DNA of 64,000 nucleotides from CAYNRG01 sp047973125 (GCA_047973125.1 JBKEBK010000024.1:124001-188000), one strand, 5' to 3'; counted from the first letter of the stretch, positions 37,102-46,012 are shown. Numbers and translations: made by a program. Notes: generated from the letters alone by a model not told the origin.

Positions 37102-37496
37102 TTTAAATCCTTTTCTCCAAATTGAAATGGAAGAAGACTCTCTATTGTCTCAACAACGATATCTTTGCCGTTAGATAATATTATTGGTGTATCATTATTT
37201 AGTAGTTCTGAGAGTACTTGACGACAAATCCCACAAGGTGCAGCTACTACTTTCCCATTTGTGACAATCGCAATCTTTTTTATATCATCCTTACGATAAC
37301 CATGTGAGTAAGCAGAAAAAATCGCACTTCTTTCACCACAATTAGTTGCTCCAAATGATGCATTTTCTATATTTGCACCAATAAAAATTTTTCCATCATT
37401 ACATAATACACTTGATCCTACATGGTAATTCGAATATGGAGCATACGCATTTTCCATTGCAGAAAAAGCACTTTCTAGTAATTTCTTATCTTCCAT
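37098..37496 (-). CDS. cdd: Cytidine deaminase
   Basis: A 132-residue zinc enzyme of pyrimidine salvage. Motifs are AYAPYSNYHVGS, NCGERSAIFSA (zinc Cys and catalytic Glu, about 53-63) and APCGICRQVL (two zinc Cys). The frame is open ten codons further upstream, but the ATG at 37496 follows GGAGGAG by 3 bases, and the upstream part would overlap dgkA. Together with deoC and the uracil-type permease nearby it indicates active nucleoside use. Confidence 0.94.
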   Translation of the reverse strand: MEDKKLLESAFSAMENAYAPYSNYHVGSSVLCNDGKIFIGANIENASFGATNCGERSAIFSAYSHGYRKDDIKKIAIVTNGKVVAAPCGICRQVLSELLNNDTPIILSNGKDIVVETIESLLPFQFGEKDLK

Positions 37497-37506
37497 GATC
37501 TCCTCC

Positions 37507-37839
37507 TCATATATGTCTAAGTACAATAATTATTCCAATAATTAAACTAGTTGATGAAGCAATAAGGGTTGCTCCAGCAGCTATATCTTTAATTTCTTTA
37601 ATTCTTTTATCATATGTTGGATTAACCATATCACAAATTCTCTCAATTGCCTCATTTCCCATCTCTGTACAGATTACAATTGTTCCACATAATATAATCA
37701 CTATATTTTCTAATAAGCTAAATTTAAAAATATAACTAAACAATGCAGCTATAATAGCACAATATATTAAAAGTCTTATACTTAAAGATTTAACCGCAAT
37801 AAATAAACCATTTAATGCATATAAAAATTTATTTATCAT
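37507..37839 (-). CDS. dgkA: Undecaprenol/diacylglycerol kinase (DgkA type)
   Basis: A 110-residue three-helix membrane kinase. The family motif EMGNEAIERICDMV (about 59-72), then KEIKDIAAGATLI, holds the ATP-binding and catalytic Glu/Asn residues. In Gram-positive bacteria this enzyme phosphorylates undecaprenol to recycle the cell-wall lipid carrier. It overlaps ybeY by 4 bases and is followed by cdd. Confidence 0.92.
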   Translation of the reverse strand: MINKFLYALNGLFIAVKSLSIRLLIYCAIIAALFSYIFKFSLLENIVIILCGTIVICTEMGNEAIERICDMVNPTYDKRIKEIKDIAAGATLIASSTSLIIGIIIVLRHI

Positions 37840-38291
37840 CTTCCTACCTCATCATCTAAAATTTCATCTTGAATAGCATTCATAATTTTTTCATCTTCTT
37901 CACATTGATGATCAAATCCCAAAGTATGTAATATTCCGTGTATAAAAAGAAAGCAAAGTTCTCTTTTAAAAGAGTGTTCATACTCTTGTGCTTGTGTGTA
38001 GACTGCATCAACATTAATAAAGATATCTCCAAGCTCAATTTCATCCTCAAGCCATTCATAATCATTAGCACTATCTGAAAGTGCGAAACTTATCACATCA
38101 GTTGATTTATCAATACCTCGATAATCTCTATTTATTTCCTTGATTCTAACAGAATCAACAAAAATAATAGAGACACTTTGTTTTTCTTTGATTTTCAATA
38201 ACTTCTGTGTTTTATTTGCTAGCATAATTAAAAAATCTTGATGTTTTTCAATTATATTGTCTTTTGTTTCATTAATAAAGTAACATTCCAT
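37836..38291 (-). CDS. ybeY: Endoribonuclease YbeY
   Basis: A 151-residue metal-dependent RNase for 16S rRNA 3'-end maturation and ribosome quality control. The metal motif HGILHTLGFDH (about 118-128) is complete, and STDVISFAL precedes it. The ATG at 38291 follows GAGG by 6 bases; a GTG at 38303 within that region is less likely. First gene of the run ending in recO. Confidence 0.95.
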   Translation of the reverse strand: MECYFINETKDNIIEKHQDFLIMLANKTQKLLKIKEKQSVSIIFVDSVRIKEINRDYRGIDKSTDVISFALSDSANDYEWLEDEIELGDIFINVDAVYTQAQEYEHSFKRELCFLFIHGILHTLGFDHQCEEDEKIMNAIQDEILDDEVGR

Positions 38292-38314
38292 TTCATTCCT
38301 CACTAAACACTAAA

Positions 38315-38323
38315 ATTATAACA
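38315..38323 (-). promoter_or_regulatory. Extended -10 promoter of ybeY-dgkA-cdd-era-recO
   Basis: Minus-strand TGTTATAAT 24 bases before the ybeY start. No good -35 hexamer is visible. Confidence 0.5.
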
Positions 38324-38384
38324 TAATATATCATTATTTTATATGATACTTATTATTAATAACCATTAAATATATATTTTAAAT

Positions 38385-39335
38385 CTAGTTATTACTTCTT
38401 TCATAACTATCAATTATTTTTTGTACTAAAGGATGCCTCACAACATCTTCACTAGTTAATTTAACTAACATAATTTCTTTAATATCCTTTAATACTTTTA
38501 TCGCATCTTTTAAACCTGAATTTTGATTATACTTTAAGTCAATTTGAGTTATATCACCATTAATTACCATTTTTGAATTGAACCCTAATCTAGTTAAAAA
38601 CATCTTCATTTGAGTTTCTGTCGTATTTTGAGCTTCATCTAAAATAACAAAAGCATCATCCAATGTTCTTCCTCGCATATAAGCAAGTGGGGCAATTTCT
38701 ATAATTCCCTTTTCAATATACTTATCTGTTTGTATAACTCCAAACATTGTGTATAAGGCATCATATAAAGGCGTTAAGTAAGGATCAACCTTTTCTTTTA
38801 AGTCACCAGGCAAAAACCCTAAACTCTCACCCGCTTCAACAGCAGGTCTTGTAAGAACAATTCTTTTGACATCACCTTTTTTTAAAAGTGTTGCCCCTTT
38901 AGCAACTGCTAAAAAGGTTTTTCCAGTACCAGCTGGACCAACTGAGAAAATAATATCACTTTTATCCATCGCTTCAACGAAATGCTTTTGTCCTTTTGTT
39001 TTAGGAAAAATCTTCTTCTTCTCATATGTTATTCCTACTTCATAAGAATGAAAATCCATTTTTAGGATATCAGAAGAATTATCATTTACTTGCCTTAAGT
39101 AATAATAAACATCATTTATAGTTAATTCCTTACCAGCACAAATTAAATCATACATTTTTTCCAATATAAGTTTAGCATCTTTTATCTTACCTTTAGTAAG
39201 AATAAAACGATTTTTTCGATAAGAAATATTTGTACCTAATTCCTTTTCAATTGCTTTAATATTTATATCATTGACACCAACTAAAAGTTTTGCATCTTTC
39301 ATATCTAAATCAATTTCGTACTCAACCTTATCCAT
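38385..39335 (-). CDS. phoH: PhoH-like ATPase (YqfF-neighbour type)
   Basis: A 316-residue PhoH family ATPase, probably in RNA metabolism with YbeY. Walker A is GPAGTGKTFLA (about 128-138), then VLTRPAVEAGE, Walker B FVILDEAQN and a sensor NGDITQIDL. An N-terminal KH-like region (about 1-70) precedes. The membrane HD protein YqfF that usually lies between phoH and ybeY is missing. GGGGAT precedes the ATG. It follows rpsU. Confidence 0.93.
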   Translation of the reverse strand: MDKVEYEIDLDMKDAKLLVGVNDINIKAIEKELGTNISYRKNRFILTKGKIKDAKLILEKMYDLICAGKELTINDVYYYLRQVNDNSSDILKMDFHSYEVGITYEKKKIFPKTKGQKHFVEAMDKSDIIFSVGPAGTGKTFLAVAKGATLLKKGDVKRIVLTRPAVEAGESLGFLPGDLKEKVDPYLTPLYDALYTMFGVIQTDKYIEKGIIEIAPLAYMRGRTLDDAFVILDEAQNTTETQMKMFLTRLGFNSKMVINGDITQIDLKYNQNSGLKDAIKVLKDIKEIMLVKLTSEDVVRHPLVQKIIDSYERSNN

Positions 39336-39362
39336 CTATATCCCCAATCTATTTTATAATAT

Positions 39363-39388
39363 AAAAAAAGGAATTATCTTCCCTTTTT
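39363..39388 (-). terminator. Terminator of rpsU
   Basis: Minus-strand AAAAAGGGAA-gataa-TTCCTTTTTTT, with one G-U pair. The rpsU stop codon is in the loop. Read-through could feed phoH. Confidence 0.8.
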
Positions 39389-39559
39389 ATGACGCGCTTT
39401 TCTTGCAGCCTCTGATTTTAATTTACGACGCACTCCAGGTTTTACATAAAATTCTCTTTTACGAGCTTCAGCAAGTGTTCCATTGCGTGATACTTGACGT
39501 TTGAAACGACGTAGAGCATCATCTAATACTTCATTTTCTTTTAATACAACTTTTGACAT
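39374..39559 (-). CDS. rpsU: 30S ribosomal protein S21
   Basis: A 61-residue, very basic protein near the anti-Shine-Dalgarno end of 16S rRNA. The sequence SKVVLKENEVLDDALRRFKR and the RREFYVKPGVRRK-like KREFYVKPGVRRK are typical. GGGGGG lies 8 bases before the ATG. It has its own promoter and a terminator on its stop codon. Confidence 0.96.
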   Translation of the reverse strand: MSKVVLKENEVLDDALRRFKRQVSRNGTLAEARKREFYVKPGVRRKLKSEAARKARHKKGR

Positions 39560-39591
39560 CTCTACACCCCCCTTCTGCTCACACTAGTATC

Positions 39592-39620
39592 ATTATACTT
39601 AAAATTATCACAAAATGCAA
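39592..39620 (-). promoter_or_regulatory. Promoter of rpsU
   Basis: Minus-strand TTGCAT (39615-39620), a 17-base spacer and TATAAT (39592-39597). Confidence 0.75.
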
Positions 39621-39622
39621 TA

Positions 39623-40285
39623 TTAATATGAAACATTTGTAACCTTTTCATCTTTCATTAATGCACAACCACTACTAGTACCAATCCTTGTTGCGCCTGC
39701 TGCTTTCATTTTATTTAAGTCAGCTAAGGTTCTTACACCACCTGCTGCCTTTATTTGAATTTTTCCTTTAGTTACAGATGCTAAAATTTCAACATCATGA
39801 ACCGTTGCTCCAGATTTAGAAAAGCCAGTAGAAGTCTTTACAAAATCAGCTCCTCCATCAATAACAGCCTGGGTCGCAATAACTTTTTCTTCATCACTAA
39901 GTAAGCAAGTTTCAATTATAACCTTTAAAACTTTAGATCCCACAGCTTCTTTTATCGATTTGATTTCATCGATAACCTTATTAATATTTCTTTCTTTTAT
40001 ATCAGCAATATTTATAACCATATCAACTTCATCAGCACCAAGAGCAATTACACTTTTCGCCTCATAAACCTTGACATCTTTTGTCATCTGACCAAGTGGA
40101 AATCCAATAACTGTACAAACCTTGACATCGCTATTTAATAATTCCTTTTTACAAAATTCAATCCAACTAGGATTTACACAAACAGTAGCAAAATTAAATT
40201 GCTTCGCCTCATCACATAAATTTTTAAATTGAGAGGCAACACTATCCTGTTTCAATAATGTATGATCAATCATTTTATTTTCCAT
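39623..40285 (-). CDS. deoC: Deoxyribose-phosphate aldolase
   Basis: A 220-residue class I aldolase that splits deoxyribose 5-phosphate into glyceraldehyde 3-phosphate and acetaldehyde. MIDHTLLKQD, VCTVIGFPLG, DEVDMVINI and the Schiff-base Lys in FVKTSTGFS are present, with KAAGGVRTL near the end. The ATG at 40285 follows GGAGG by 9 bases, 1 base after murE. Being last in a wall and RNA-modification operon is odd for a catabolic gene. Confidence 0.95.
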   Translation of the reverse strand: MENKMIDHTLLKQDSVASQFKNLCDEAKQFNFATVCVNPSWIEFCKKELLNSDVKVCTVIGFPLGQMTKDVKVYEAKSVIALGADEVDMVINIADIKERNINKVIDEIKSIKEAVGSKVLKVIIETCLLSDEEKVIATQAVIDGGADFVKTSTGFSKSGATVHDVEILASVTKGKIQIKAAGGVRTLADLNKMKAAGATRIGTSSGCALMKDEKVTNVSY

Positions 40286-40286
40286 T

Positions 40287-41747
40287 TTATTCTTCCTCCT
40301 TAGATTCATTAAAATAATACTTTTCTATAACCTCACTTGCAACAACATTATCACCAAGATAAGTTTCCCTACCGAAGTCTCTATAAAGGAAGTTTTCATC
40401 ACCTTTACCAAGTAGTAAGATGGTATCATTTGAATTTGCAAGTTCAACTGCCTGTCTAATAGCATCATATCGACGCTCAATAATAATAAAATTTGTATTT
40501 TTAATACCACTTGCTATTTCATTACAAATATCAACAACTGATTCATCTCTTGGATCATCCTCTGTTAGAATTATCATATCGCAGTATTTATCGACCAACT
40601 CACCAAATATCGGACGCTTTTTAAAATCTCGCTTTCCAGCTGATCCTAAAACCGCAATAATTCTATTTTCCTTAGGAGTAATCTTAACAGCATATCTCAT
40701 AACCTGTTCAATACCATCTGGAGTGTGTGCAAAATCAACCAATACATTAAATGGTTGTCCAACATTTACTCTTTCCATTCTCCCCTCAATTTGAACCATG
40801 TTTTTAACCTCAAGAGCAATTGTTTCAAGAGAAATATCACACCAATGAAGTGCAACAATTGTTGCTAATAAGTTATAAATATTAAATTCAGCAACTAAGT
40901 TAGTTTCAATATCAATTGTTCTTTCCTTGCAAACTAATTTAAAAACTGTTTTATCTTTTAGAACTTTTATATCTTTAGCCATGTAATCAGCATCATTATA
41001 AATTCCGTATGTTTTTATAATTGCCTCAGTATCCTCTACAATTGTAGTGCCATAATCATTATCAACATTTGTAACTGCCAAAGCATTACTAGAAAGATTG
41101 TCGAAAAACTTTTTCTTTGATAAGAAATAATTCTCCATTGTACCATGATAATCTAAGTGATCATGAGTAAGATTTGTAAATATCGCAACATCAAAATCAA
41201 CACTATCAGTTCGATGTTGTTCAAGCCCAATACTGCTAACTTCAAGTGTACAGGCTTTAATATTAGCATCAACCATATCTTTTAAAATTGCATGCAATGA
41301 TTCAGGTTCTGGCGTTGTTAGTGATGGTGGAAGTTTCACTTCACCATATTCTACCGAAATAGTTCCAATATAGCCTGTAGGAACATATCGGTTTAAAATA
41401 TTCCTAATCATCATCGTCACTGAACTTTTACCATTAGTTCCAGTAACTCCAAATACTCTTAACTTTTTTGATGGTGAATCATAAAAGATATCAACAACTT
41501 TATTAAGAACATCTTGGACATCCTTAACTCTAACATATGTAACATCAGGGTTTTTTTCAATAAGATCATCACTATATACTACGCAAATCGCCCCATTGCT
41601 GATGGCTTGAGAAATAAATCGATGGCCATCATTCATCATACCTTTAATACAGAAAAAAATTGAATTTTTTCTTTTTTTCCTACTATCAGTTATGATATTT
41701 AAAATATCTATTTCCGGAGCATCTTTAAATAGTTTATTTAATTTCAT
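40287..41747 (-). CDS. murE: UDP-N-acetylmuramoyl-tripeptide synthetase MurE
   Basis: A 486-residue Mur ligase that adds the third amino acid of the peptidoglycan stem. ATP loop is GVTGTNGKSSVT (about 99-110), the carbamylated Lys region and FTNLTHDHLDYHG follow, and VLVDFAHTPDGIE is present. The substrate motif reads DDPRDE; DNPR is typical of meso-diaminopimelate enzymes and DNPA-like motifs of lysine enzymes, so the Arg leans to diaminopimelate but is not decisive. FemX elsewhere in the window hints at a bridged, often Lys-type, wall. It sits with mtaB and rsmE, away from other mur genes. Confidence 0.94.
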   Translation of the reverse strand: MKLNKLFKDAPEIDILNIITDSRKKRKNSIFFCIKGMMNDGHRFISQAISNGAICVVYSDDLIEKNPDVTYVRVKDVQDVLNKVVDIFYDSPSKKLRVFGVTGTNGKSSVTMMIRNILNRYVPTGYIGTISVEYGEVKLPPSLTTPEPESLHAILKDMVDANIKACTLEVSSIGLEQHRTDSVDFDVAIFTNLTHDHLDYHGTMENYFLSKKKFFDNLSSNALAVTNVDNDYGTTIVEDTEAIIKTYGIYNDADYMAKDIKVLKDKTVFKLVCKERTIDIETNLVAEFNIYNLLATIVALHWCDISLETIALEVKNMVQIEGRMERVNVGQPFNVLVDFAHTPDGIEQVMRYAVKITPKENRIIAVLGSAGKRDFKKRPIFGELVDKYCDMIILTEDDPRDESVVDICNEIASGIKNTNFIIIERRYDAIRQAVELANSNDTILLLGKGDENFLYRDFGRETYLGDNVVASEVIEKYYFNESKEEE

Positions 41748-41752
41748 ATTTT

Positions 41753-43045
41753 TTATTCCTCCAATTCTACTTCAGCATAAATATTGCCATCTTTAATTAA
41801 ACTTCCAATAACACCAACTATATTATTATTATCAAATTTTCCATTTACATATACTGGAATATACTCACTTGAATGCCCAAATGAATACTGATCATCATAT
41901 TTTTCAACAAGAACATCTAACTTTTTACCGATAAATTTTTCTTGGTATTCTTTATATAAATCATCTGATATCTTAGTTGCTTCTTTTACTCTTAAACGCT
42001 TTATTTCATTACTATTTTGATTATTTAAAGATGTTGCTACTGTCTTATCTTTTAAAGAAAATGGAAATACATGTAAAAAAGAGAAACGGCATTTTTTTAA
42101 GAAGTTTAATGTTTCATTAAAATCTTCATCACTCTCTTGTGGAAACCCGACAATTAAATCTGTACTAATTGAAATATCCGGGATTTTTTTTCTAATTTCT
42201 TCTATTTTATTAAAAAATTCTTCTGTAGTATAAGGGCGATTCATCATTTTTAATATCTTATCACATCCAGACTGCAAAGGAATATGCAAGTGCTTAGCAA
42301 GTATATTATCTTTACTTAACATATCAATTAAGTCATCATCGATCTCACTAACCTCAATTGATGATATTCTTAATCTTTGTAAACCTTGAACTTCATTGAT
42401 AATACGCTTGATGCAAAGGGATAAAGATGAATTATTATCTTTATATCTACCAGTATGAATACCTGTTAATACTATCTCCTTATGTTTTAAACTTAATTTT
42501 TTTGCGTTATTTATTACTTCATCTAATGGAAGTGATCTCTCTTTTCCTCTGGCATAAGGAATAATACAGTAACTACAAAACTGATTACATCCATCTTGAA
42601 TTTTTAAATAGGCTCTTGTTTTGTGTTCATAATGACTTATATCAAGAGATTCAAATGTAGCATTTTCACGTACATCATCAACTAATACTTGTCGCTCTTT
42701 AGTTTTTATCACTTCCTCTATAAGCTTAGGTATTTGGTTTTTATTAGATGATCCAACTAAAATATCTATATGCTCACTTTTCTTAATTTCATCCAAGCTC
42801 ACCTGAACATAACACCCAATTACTCCTATAACAGCATCTTTATTCTGCCTTATCGCCTGATTAATTTTTTTTCTAGACTTTGCCGATGCCACATTAGTTA
42901 CAGCACAAGTGATAATAAGGTAAATATCAGCATATTCCCTAAAGTCTACCTCTTCATATTCACCATTATTTAAAGTCTCTCTAATCCCTTCTGCCTCAGT
43001 TGAATTAACTTTACAACCTAAGCATGAAATCGCATATTTTTTCAT
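41753..43045 (-). CDS. mtaB: tRNA t6A37 methylthiotransferase MtaB
   Basis: A 430-residue radical SAM enzyme making ms2t6A in tRNA. The N-terminal cluster domain has SCLGCKVN and a later GCYVQ; the radical SAM motif is CNQFCSYCIIPYARG (about 140-154). A C-terminal TRAM domain closes the protein. The ATG at 43045 follows AAGGAG by 5 bases. It follows rsmE by 10 bases, the usual Bacillota order rsmE-mtaB. Confidence 0.94.
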   Translation of the reverse strand: MKKYAISCLGCKVNSTEAEGIRETLNNGEYEEVDFREYADIYLIITCAVTNVASAKSRKKINQAIRQNKDAVIGVIGCYVQVSLDEIKKSEHIDILVGSSNKNQIPKLIEEVIKTKERQVLVDDVRENATFESLDISHYEHKTRAYLKIQDGCNQFCSYCIIPYARGKERSLPLDEVINNAKKLSLKHKEIVLTGIHTGRYKDNNSSLSLCIKRIINEVQGLQRLRISSIEVSEIDDDLIDMLSKDNILAKHLHIPLQSGCDKILKMMNRPYTTEEFFNKIEEIRKKIPDISISTDLIVGFPQESDEDFNETLNFLKKCRFSFLHVFPFSLKDKTVATSLNNQNSNEIKRLRVKEATKISDDLYKEYQEKFIGKKLDVLVEKYDDQYSFGHSSEYIPVYVNGKFDNNNIVGVIGSLIKDGNIYAEVELEE

Positions 43046-43055
43046 TGTATCTCCT

Positions 43056-43778
43056 TTATCCAATTAACTCACCAATGACACTTAAAGAATGACAAGCAGC
43101 AGTTTCTGCTCTTAAAATTCTTTTACCAAGAGAAACACATTTAAAGTTATTATCAGTTAAGTAATTTATTTCCTTTTCTGAAAATCCTCCCTCTGGTCCA
43201 ATTACTATTGTTACACTTAGTTCATTACTAATTGTACTACTAATTGATGATGCACTATGACTAACATCCTCATATGCCAATAAGTTTATTTGAGATTTAA
43301 ATTTCAGTATGTTTTTAAATTTTTGTATTTCACACAACTCTGGAACAATCTCTCTTTTTGATTGCTCAGAAGCTTCTAGCATTATTTTATTCCATCGATT
43401 ATTTTTCTTCTGTTGTTTATCACTATTTTTTTTAACTACAGTTCTCTCAGATTCAAAAGGAACTATCTTAGATACTCCAAGTTCTGTTGCCTTTTGTAAT
43501 AAGTATTCCCACTTATCTTTTTTTAAAATACCAATGCACAAACATATTTTAACATTTAATTCATGAGTTACTTCATCAATTTCAATAACTTCACCATAAG
43601 CATTATTTTCTTCATAAAATACCGCAACAAATCCCGAGGACTTATCAAACGGATTTACAACTCTAACTAGTGATTTCTCTTTCATTCTCATCACATCTTT
43701 AATGTGGTGATTTTGTTCATTATTAAAATTAATCTTTTTTCCTAATACTATCTCTGTATCTATCATATATTGTTGCAT
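43056..43778 (-). CDS. rsmE: 16S rRNA (uracil1498-N3)-methyltransferase RsmE
   Basis: A 240-residue SPOUT-class methyltransferase. The knot region shows VIGPEGGFSEKEINYL and LGKRILRAETAA near the C-terminus, preceded by an N-terminal PUA-like domain with HHIKDVMRMKE. The ATG at 43778 follows AAGGTG by 6 bases; a GTG at 43787 is the alternative. Commonly next to prmA, which is not present here. First gene of the rsmE-mtaB-murE-deoC run. Confidence 0.94.
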   Translation of the reverse strand: MQQYMIDTEIVLGKKINFNNEQNHHIKDVMRMKEKSLVRVVNPFDKSSGFVAVFYEENNAYGEVIEIDEVTHELNVKICLCIGILKKDKWEYLLQKATELGVSKIVPFESERTVVKKNSDKQQKKNNRWNKIMLEASEQSKREIVPELCEIQKFKNILKFKSQINLLAYEDVSHSASSISSTISNELSVTIVIGPEGGFSEKEINYLTDNNFKCVSLGKRILRAETAACHSLSVIGELIG

Positions 43779-43826
43779 TTTTTTCACCTTCTTTGTTTAA
43801 CAAATATAGACTATTTAATCCATATT

Positions 43827-44408
43827 CTATTTTTTAATATGATACTTAAATGATGAAATCCAAAGTGATCCCTTATTTGCCATAAAATAGGAAAGTGAAT
43901 CACTATGCCATCCATCAACAATTTTTATATAAAAATCACCATTTTCATATTTACGATAACCAATACCCATTACCCAATGAAAATCATTAATTCCTGATGA
44001 TAATAAAAATGATACCGGTCTATTTTCATTGATAGCTAATATGTAATCATCTATACTATCAACTTTATTTACTTGAAGCTGATAATTACCCTTCTTAAAA
44101 TATCTCTTTGCAAGCCTATTCAAATGTAAAATAGGACCATTTCCAACACTAAAGTGGACATCTTTAAAAATATCTTTTGTTTCTTTCAATAAATATTTGC
44201 ATAAATTACAGACTAAGATGGCACCACAATGGTTTTTTACATTATCTAGTTCATAATCAGATGTTTTATACCAAGATATATCTGAGCAAAAATCAATAAC
44301 TTTTTCACTAAATCCTTCATGTTTCAAATCTTGTTCCTTTAAAAACCCATACCTATTTTTATATATCTTTTTTACCCTATTTTCATTTTTTTTAATAAAC
44401 TTAACCAT
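43827..44408 (-). CDS. Putative papain/C39-like cysteine peptidase, no signal peptide
   Basis: I do not know a named family for this 193-residue protein. It has the layout of a papain-like fold: NVKNHCGAILVCNL (about 57-70), with a likely catalytic Cys before Gly-Ala at a helix start, then DFHWVMGIGYR (about 144-154) with a likely catalytic His, and KIVDGW as a possible Asn/Asp partner. C39-like peptidases share this order. There is no export signal, membrane helix or partner gene. It lies between rsmE and the uracil permease. Activity is inference. Confidence 0.6.
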   Translation of the reverse strand: MVKFIKKNENRVKKIYKNRYGFLKEQDLKHEGFSEKVIDFCSDISWYKTSDYELDNVKNHCGAILVCNLCKYLLKETKDIFKDVHFSVGNGPILHLNRLAKRYFKKGNYQLQVNKVDSIDDYILAINENRPVSFLLSSGINDFHWVMGIGYRKYENGDFYIKIVDGWHSDSLSYFMANKGSLWISSFKYHIKK

Positions 44409-44445
44409 ATCGATACTCCATGTCTTAAATTATAACTTATTTTTC

Positions 44446-44488
44446 TATAAATAAAAATACCTTCATTTTTTAAAAGTGAAGATATTTT
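44446..44488 (-). terminator. Terminator of the uracil/xanthine permease
   Basis: Minus-strand AAAATATCTTCA (44477-44488) pairs fully with TGAAGGTATTTT (44454-44465), with one U-G pair, then TATTTATAG. It lies between the permease stop and the C39-like gene. Confidence 0.85.
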
Positions 44489-44509
44489 CATTATATTAAA
44501 TCTAGTTTA

Positions 44510-45787
44510 TTAATTATTTGGAAGAATCAAGTTTAAGATTATTCCGATAGTTGCAGCTAGTGCTGTACCACTTAGAACTGCCGGCCCTATATTAAATGCT
44601 GCTCCACCAAGTCCAATTACAAGCATAGCACTTGCAATAATTAAATTTCTTTGTTTTGAAAAGTCGACTTTATTATCAACAAGCACACGCAATCCATTTG
44701 AAGCAATTACTCCATATAATAATATGCTCATCCCACCTAAAACAGCGCTTGGAATAGATTGTATCAGTGCTGATACAAGATGAGAAGTTGATAGTAATAT
44801 TGCAATGCATGCAGCTCCCAAAGTAACATATACAGAAGCAATTTTAGTCATACCTATAACTCCAGTATTCTCTCCGTATGTTGTATTTGCAGGTCCACCT
44901 AAAAATGCAGAAACAGCAGTCGCTACACCATCTCCCATAAGGGTTTTATCAAGCCCTGGATCTTTAAGGAAATTTTTTCCACATATCTTACTTAGAACAG
45001 TATGATCTCCGATATGCTCAGCAATAGTAACAAGAGCTACTGGTAAAATAGCAAGTGCTTCAGGTCCAAAGTAAAAGTTGTATGTATCAAAGTTTCCTAA
45101 CTTAAATGGTAAAATAAATTCAGGAAACCCAAAGAACTTTCCACTTTTTATAACCTCATTTACAGAAGTGAAATCTACAATTCCAAGTATTACAGCCAAA
45201 ATATATCCAAGTACGATACCACATAGAAATGGAATAATTTTGAAAAAGCCTTTAGCTTTAGTTGATATCAGTGCTGTAACAATAAATGTAAACATCGCAA
45301 CACACATCACTTTAATATCTCCACCATCATAAAATCCAGAATTTTGAATTGCAGTTCCTGCAAGACCAAGCCCGATAACCGCAATCATTGGACCAATAAT
45401 AATTGGTGGTAATAGCTTATCAATCCAACTTTTTCCAATAACTTTAATAACAAAAGCAACAATAACATAAATTAGTCCAACTAATATTAAACCAGTTTGA
45501 GAAGCATCTTTGCTTCCTCCCATGGCCTCAGTAGCTGTTACTACTGCGGTAATATAGGCAAAACTTGAACCTAAGTATACCGGAACTTTAAATTTTGTTA
45601 ATACAGAATAAATAATGGTACCAACTCCAGATGCAAATAAAGCAACAGAAATTGGAAATCCAGTAAGTATTGGCACAAGAATCGTAGCACCAAACATTGC
45701 AAAAACGTGCTGAATACTTAGAAGCGCCCATTTACCAGCCTTTGGTTTATCATTTACATTTAAAATCATTTCAACATTTTGTGACAT
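44510..45787 (-). CDS. Uracil/xanthine permease (NCS2 family)
   Basis: A 425-residue nucleobase:cation symporter with about 14 hydrophobic segments. Family features are FGATILVPILTG near the start, the acidic VALVTIAEHIGDH (about 253-265, substrate site) and GGPANTTYGENTGVIGMTK (about 295-313). The latter and the PyrR-like leader favour uracil (UraA/PyrP) over xanthine. AAGGAGG precedes the ATG by 7 bases. Single-gene unit with its own promoter, leader and terminator. Confidence 0.92.
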   Translation of the reverse strand: MSQNVEMILNVNDKPKAGKWALLSIQHVFAMFGATILVPILTGFPISVALFASGVGTIIYSVLTKFKVPVYLGSSFAYITAVVTATEAMGGSKDASQTGLILVGLIYVIVAFVIKVIGKSWIDKLLPPIIIGPMIAVIGLGLAGTAIQNSGFYDGGDIKVMCVAMFTFIVTALISTKAKGFFKIIPFLCGIVLGYILAVILGIVDFTSVNEVIKSGKFFGFPEFILPFKLGNFDTYNFYFGPEALAILPVALVTIAEHIGDHTVLSKICGKNFLKDPGLDKTLMGDGVATAVSAFLGGPANTTYGENTGVIGMTKIASVYVTLGAACIAILLSTSHLVSALIQSIPSAVLGGMSILLYGVIASNGLRVLVDNKVDFSKQRNLIIASAMLVIGLGGAAFNIGPAVLSGTALAATIGIILNLILPNN

Positions 45788-45789
45788 TT

Positions 45790-45898
45790 TATCCTCCTTT
45801 TTGTCTTTTGCACAAAAAAAGACCTATTTTTTTAGGACCCCAACGGATATATATGTTTTCCATCTTTTTAACCTCTCGGATTAATTTAAAGAATCCCT
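45790..45898 (-). promoter_or_regulatory. Candidate PyrR-type attenuator leader of the permease gene
   Basis: A transcribed leader of about 110 bases. On the minus strand 45870-45882 reads AATCCGAGAGGTT flanked by TTAA on both sides, close to the PyrR-binding consensus ARUCCNGAGAGGYU but one base shorter. A weak terminator-like hairpin follows at 45812-45838 (CCTA/TAGG core with a G-rich, U-rich base, then seven T). A second hairpin GTCTTTT/AAAAGAC precedes the ribosome site. PyrR with UMP would favour termination when pyrimidines are plentiful. Confidence 0.55.
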
Positions 45899-45904
45899 AC
45901 GTGT

Positions 45905-45932
45905 ATTTTAACACATTCATTTAAAAATGCAA
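45905..45932 (-). promoter_or_regulatory. Promoter of the uracil/xanthine permease
   Basis: Minus-strand TTGCAT (45927-45932), a 16-base spacer ending in TGT, and TAAAAT (45905-45910). Confidence 0.6.
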
Positions 45933-45964
45933 TATCATATTAATTTATTAAAACAATTGTCCTT

Positions 45965-46004
45965 TAAAAAAGAAATCCATTGTTAAACTATCTAACAATG
46001 GATT
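45965..46004 (-). terminator. Terminator of the CNNM/CorC gene
   Basis: A perfect 12-pair hairpin, AATCCATTGTTA with TAACAATGGATT (45974-45985 and 45993-46004), followed on the minus strand by TTCTTTTTT. Confidence 0.92.
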
Positions 46005-46012
46005 GTAATCTA

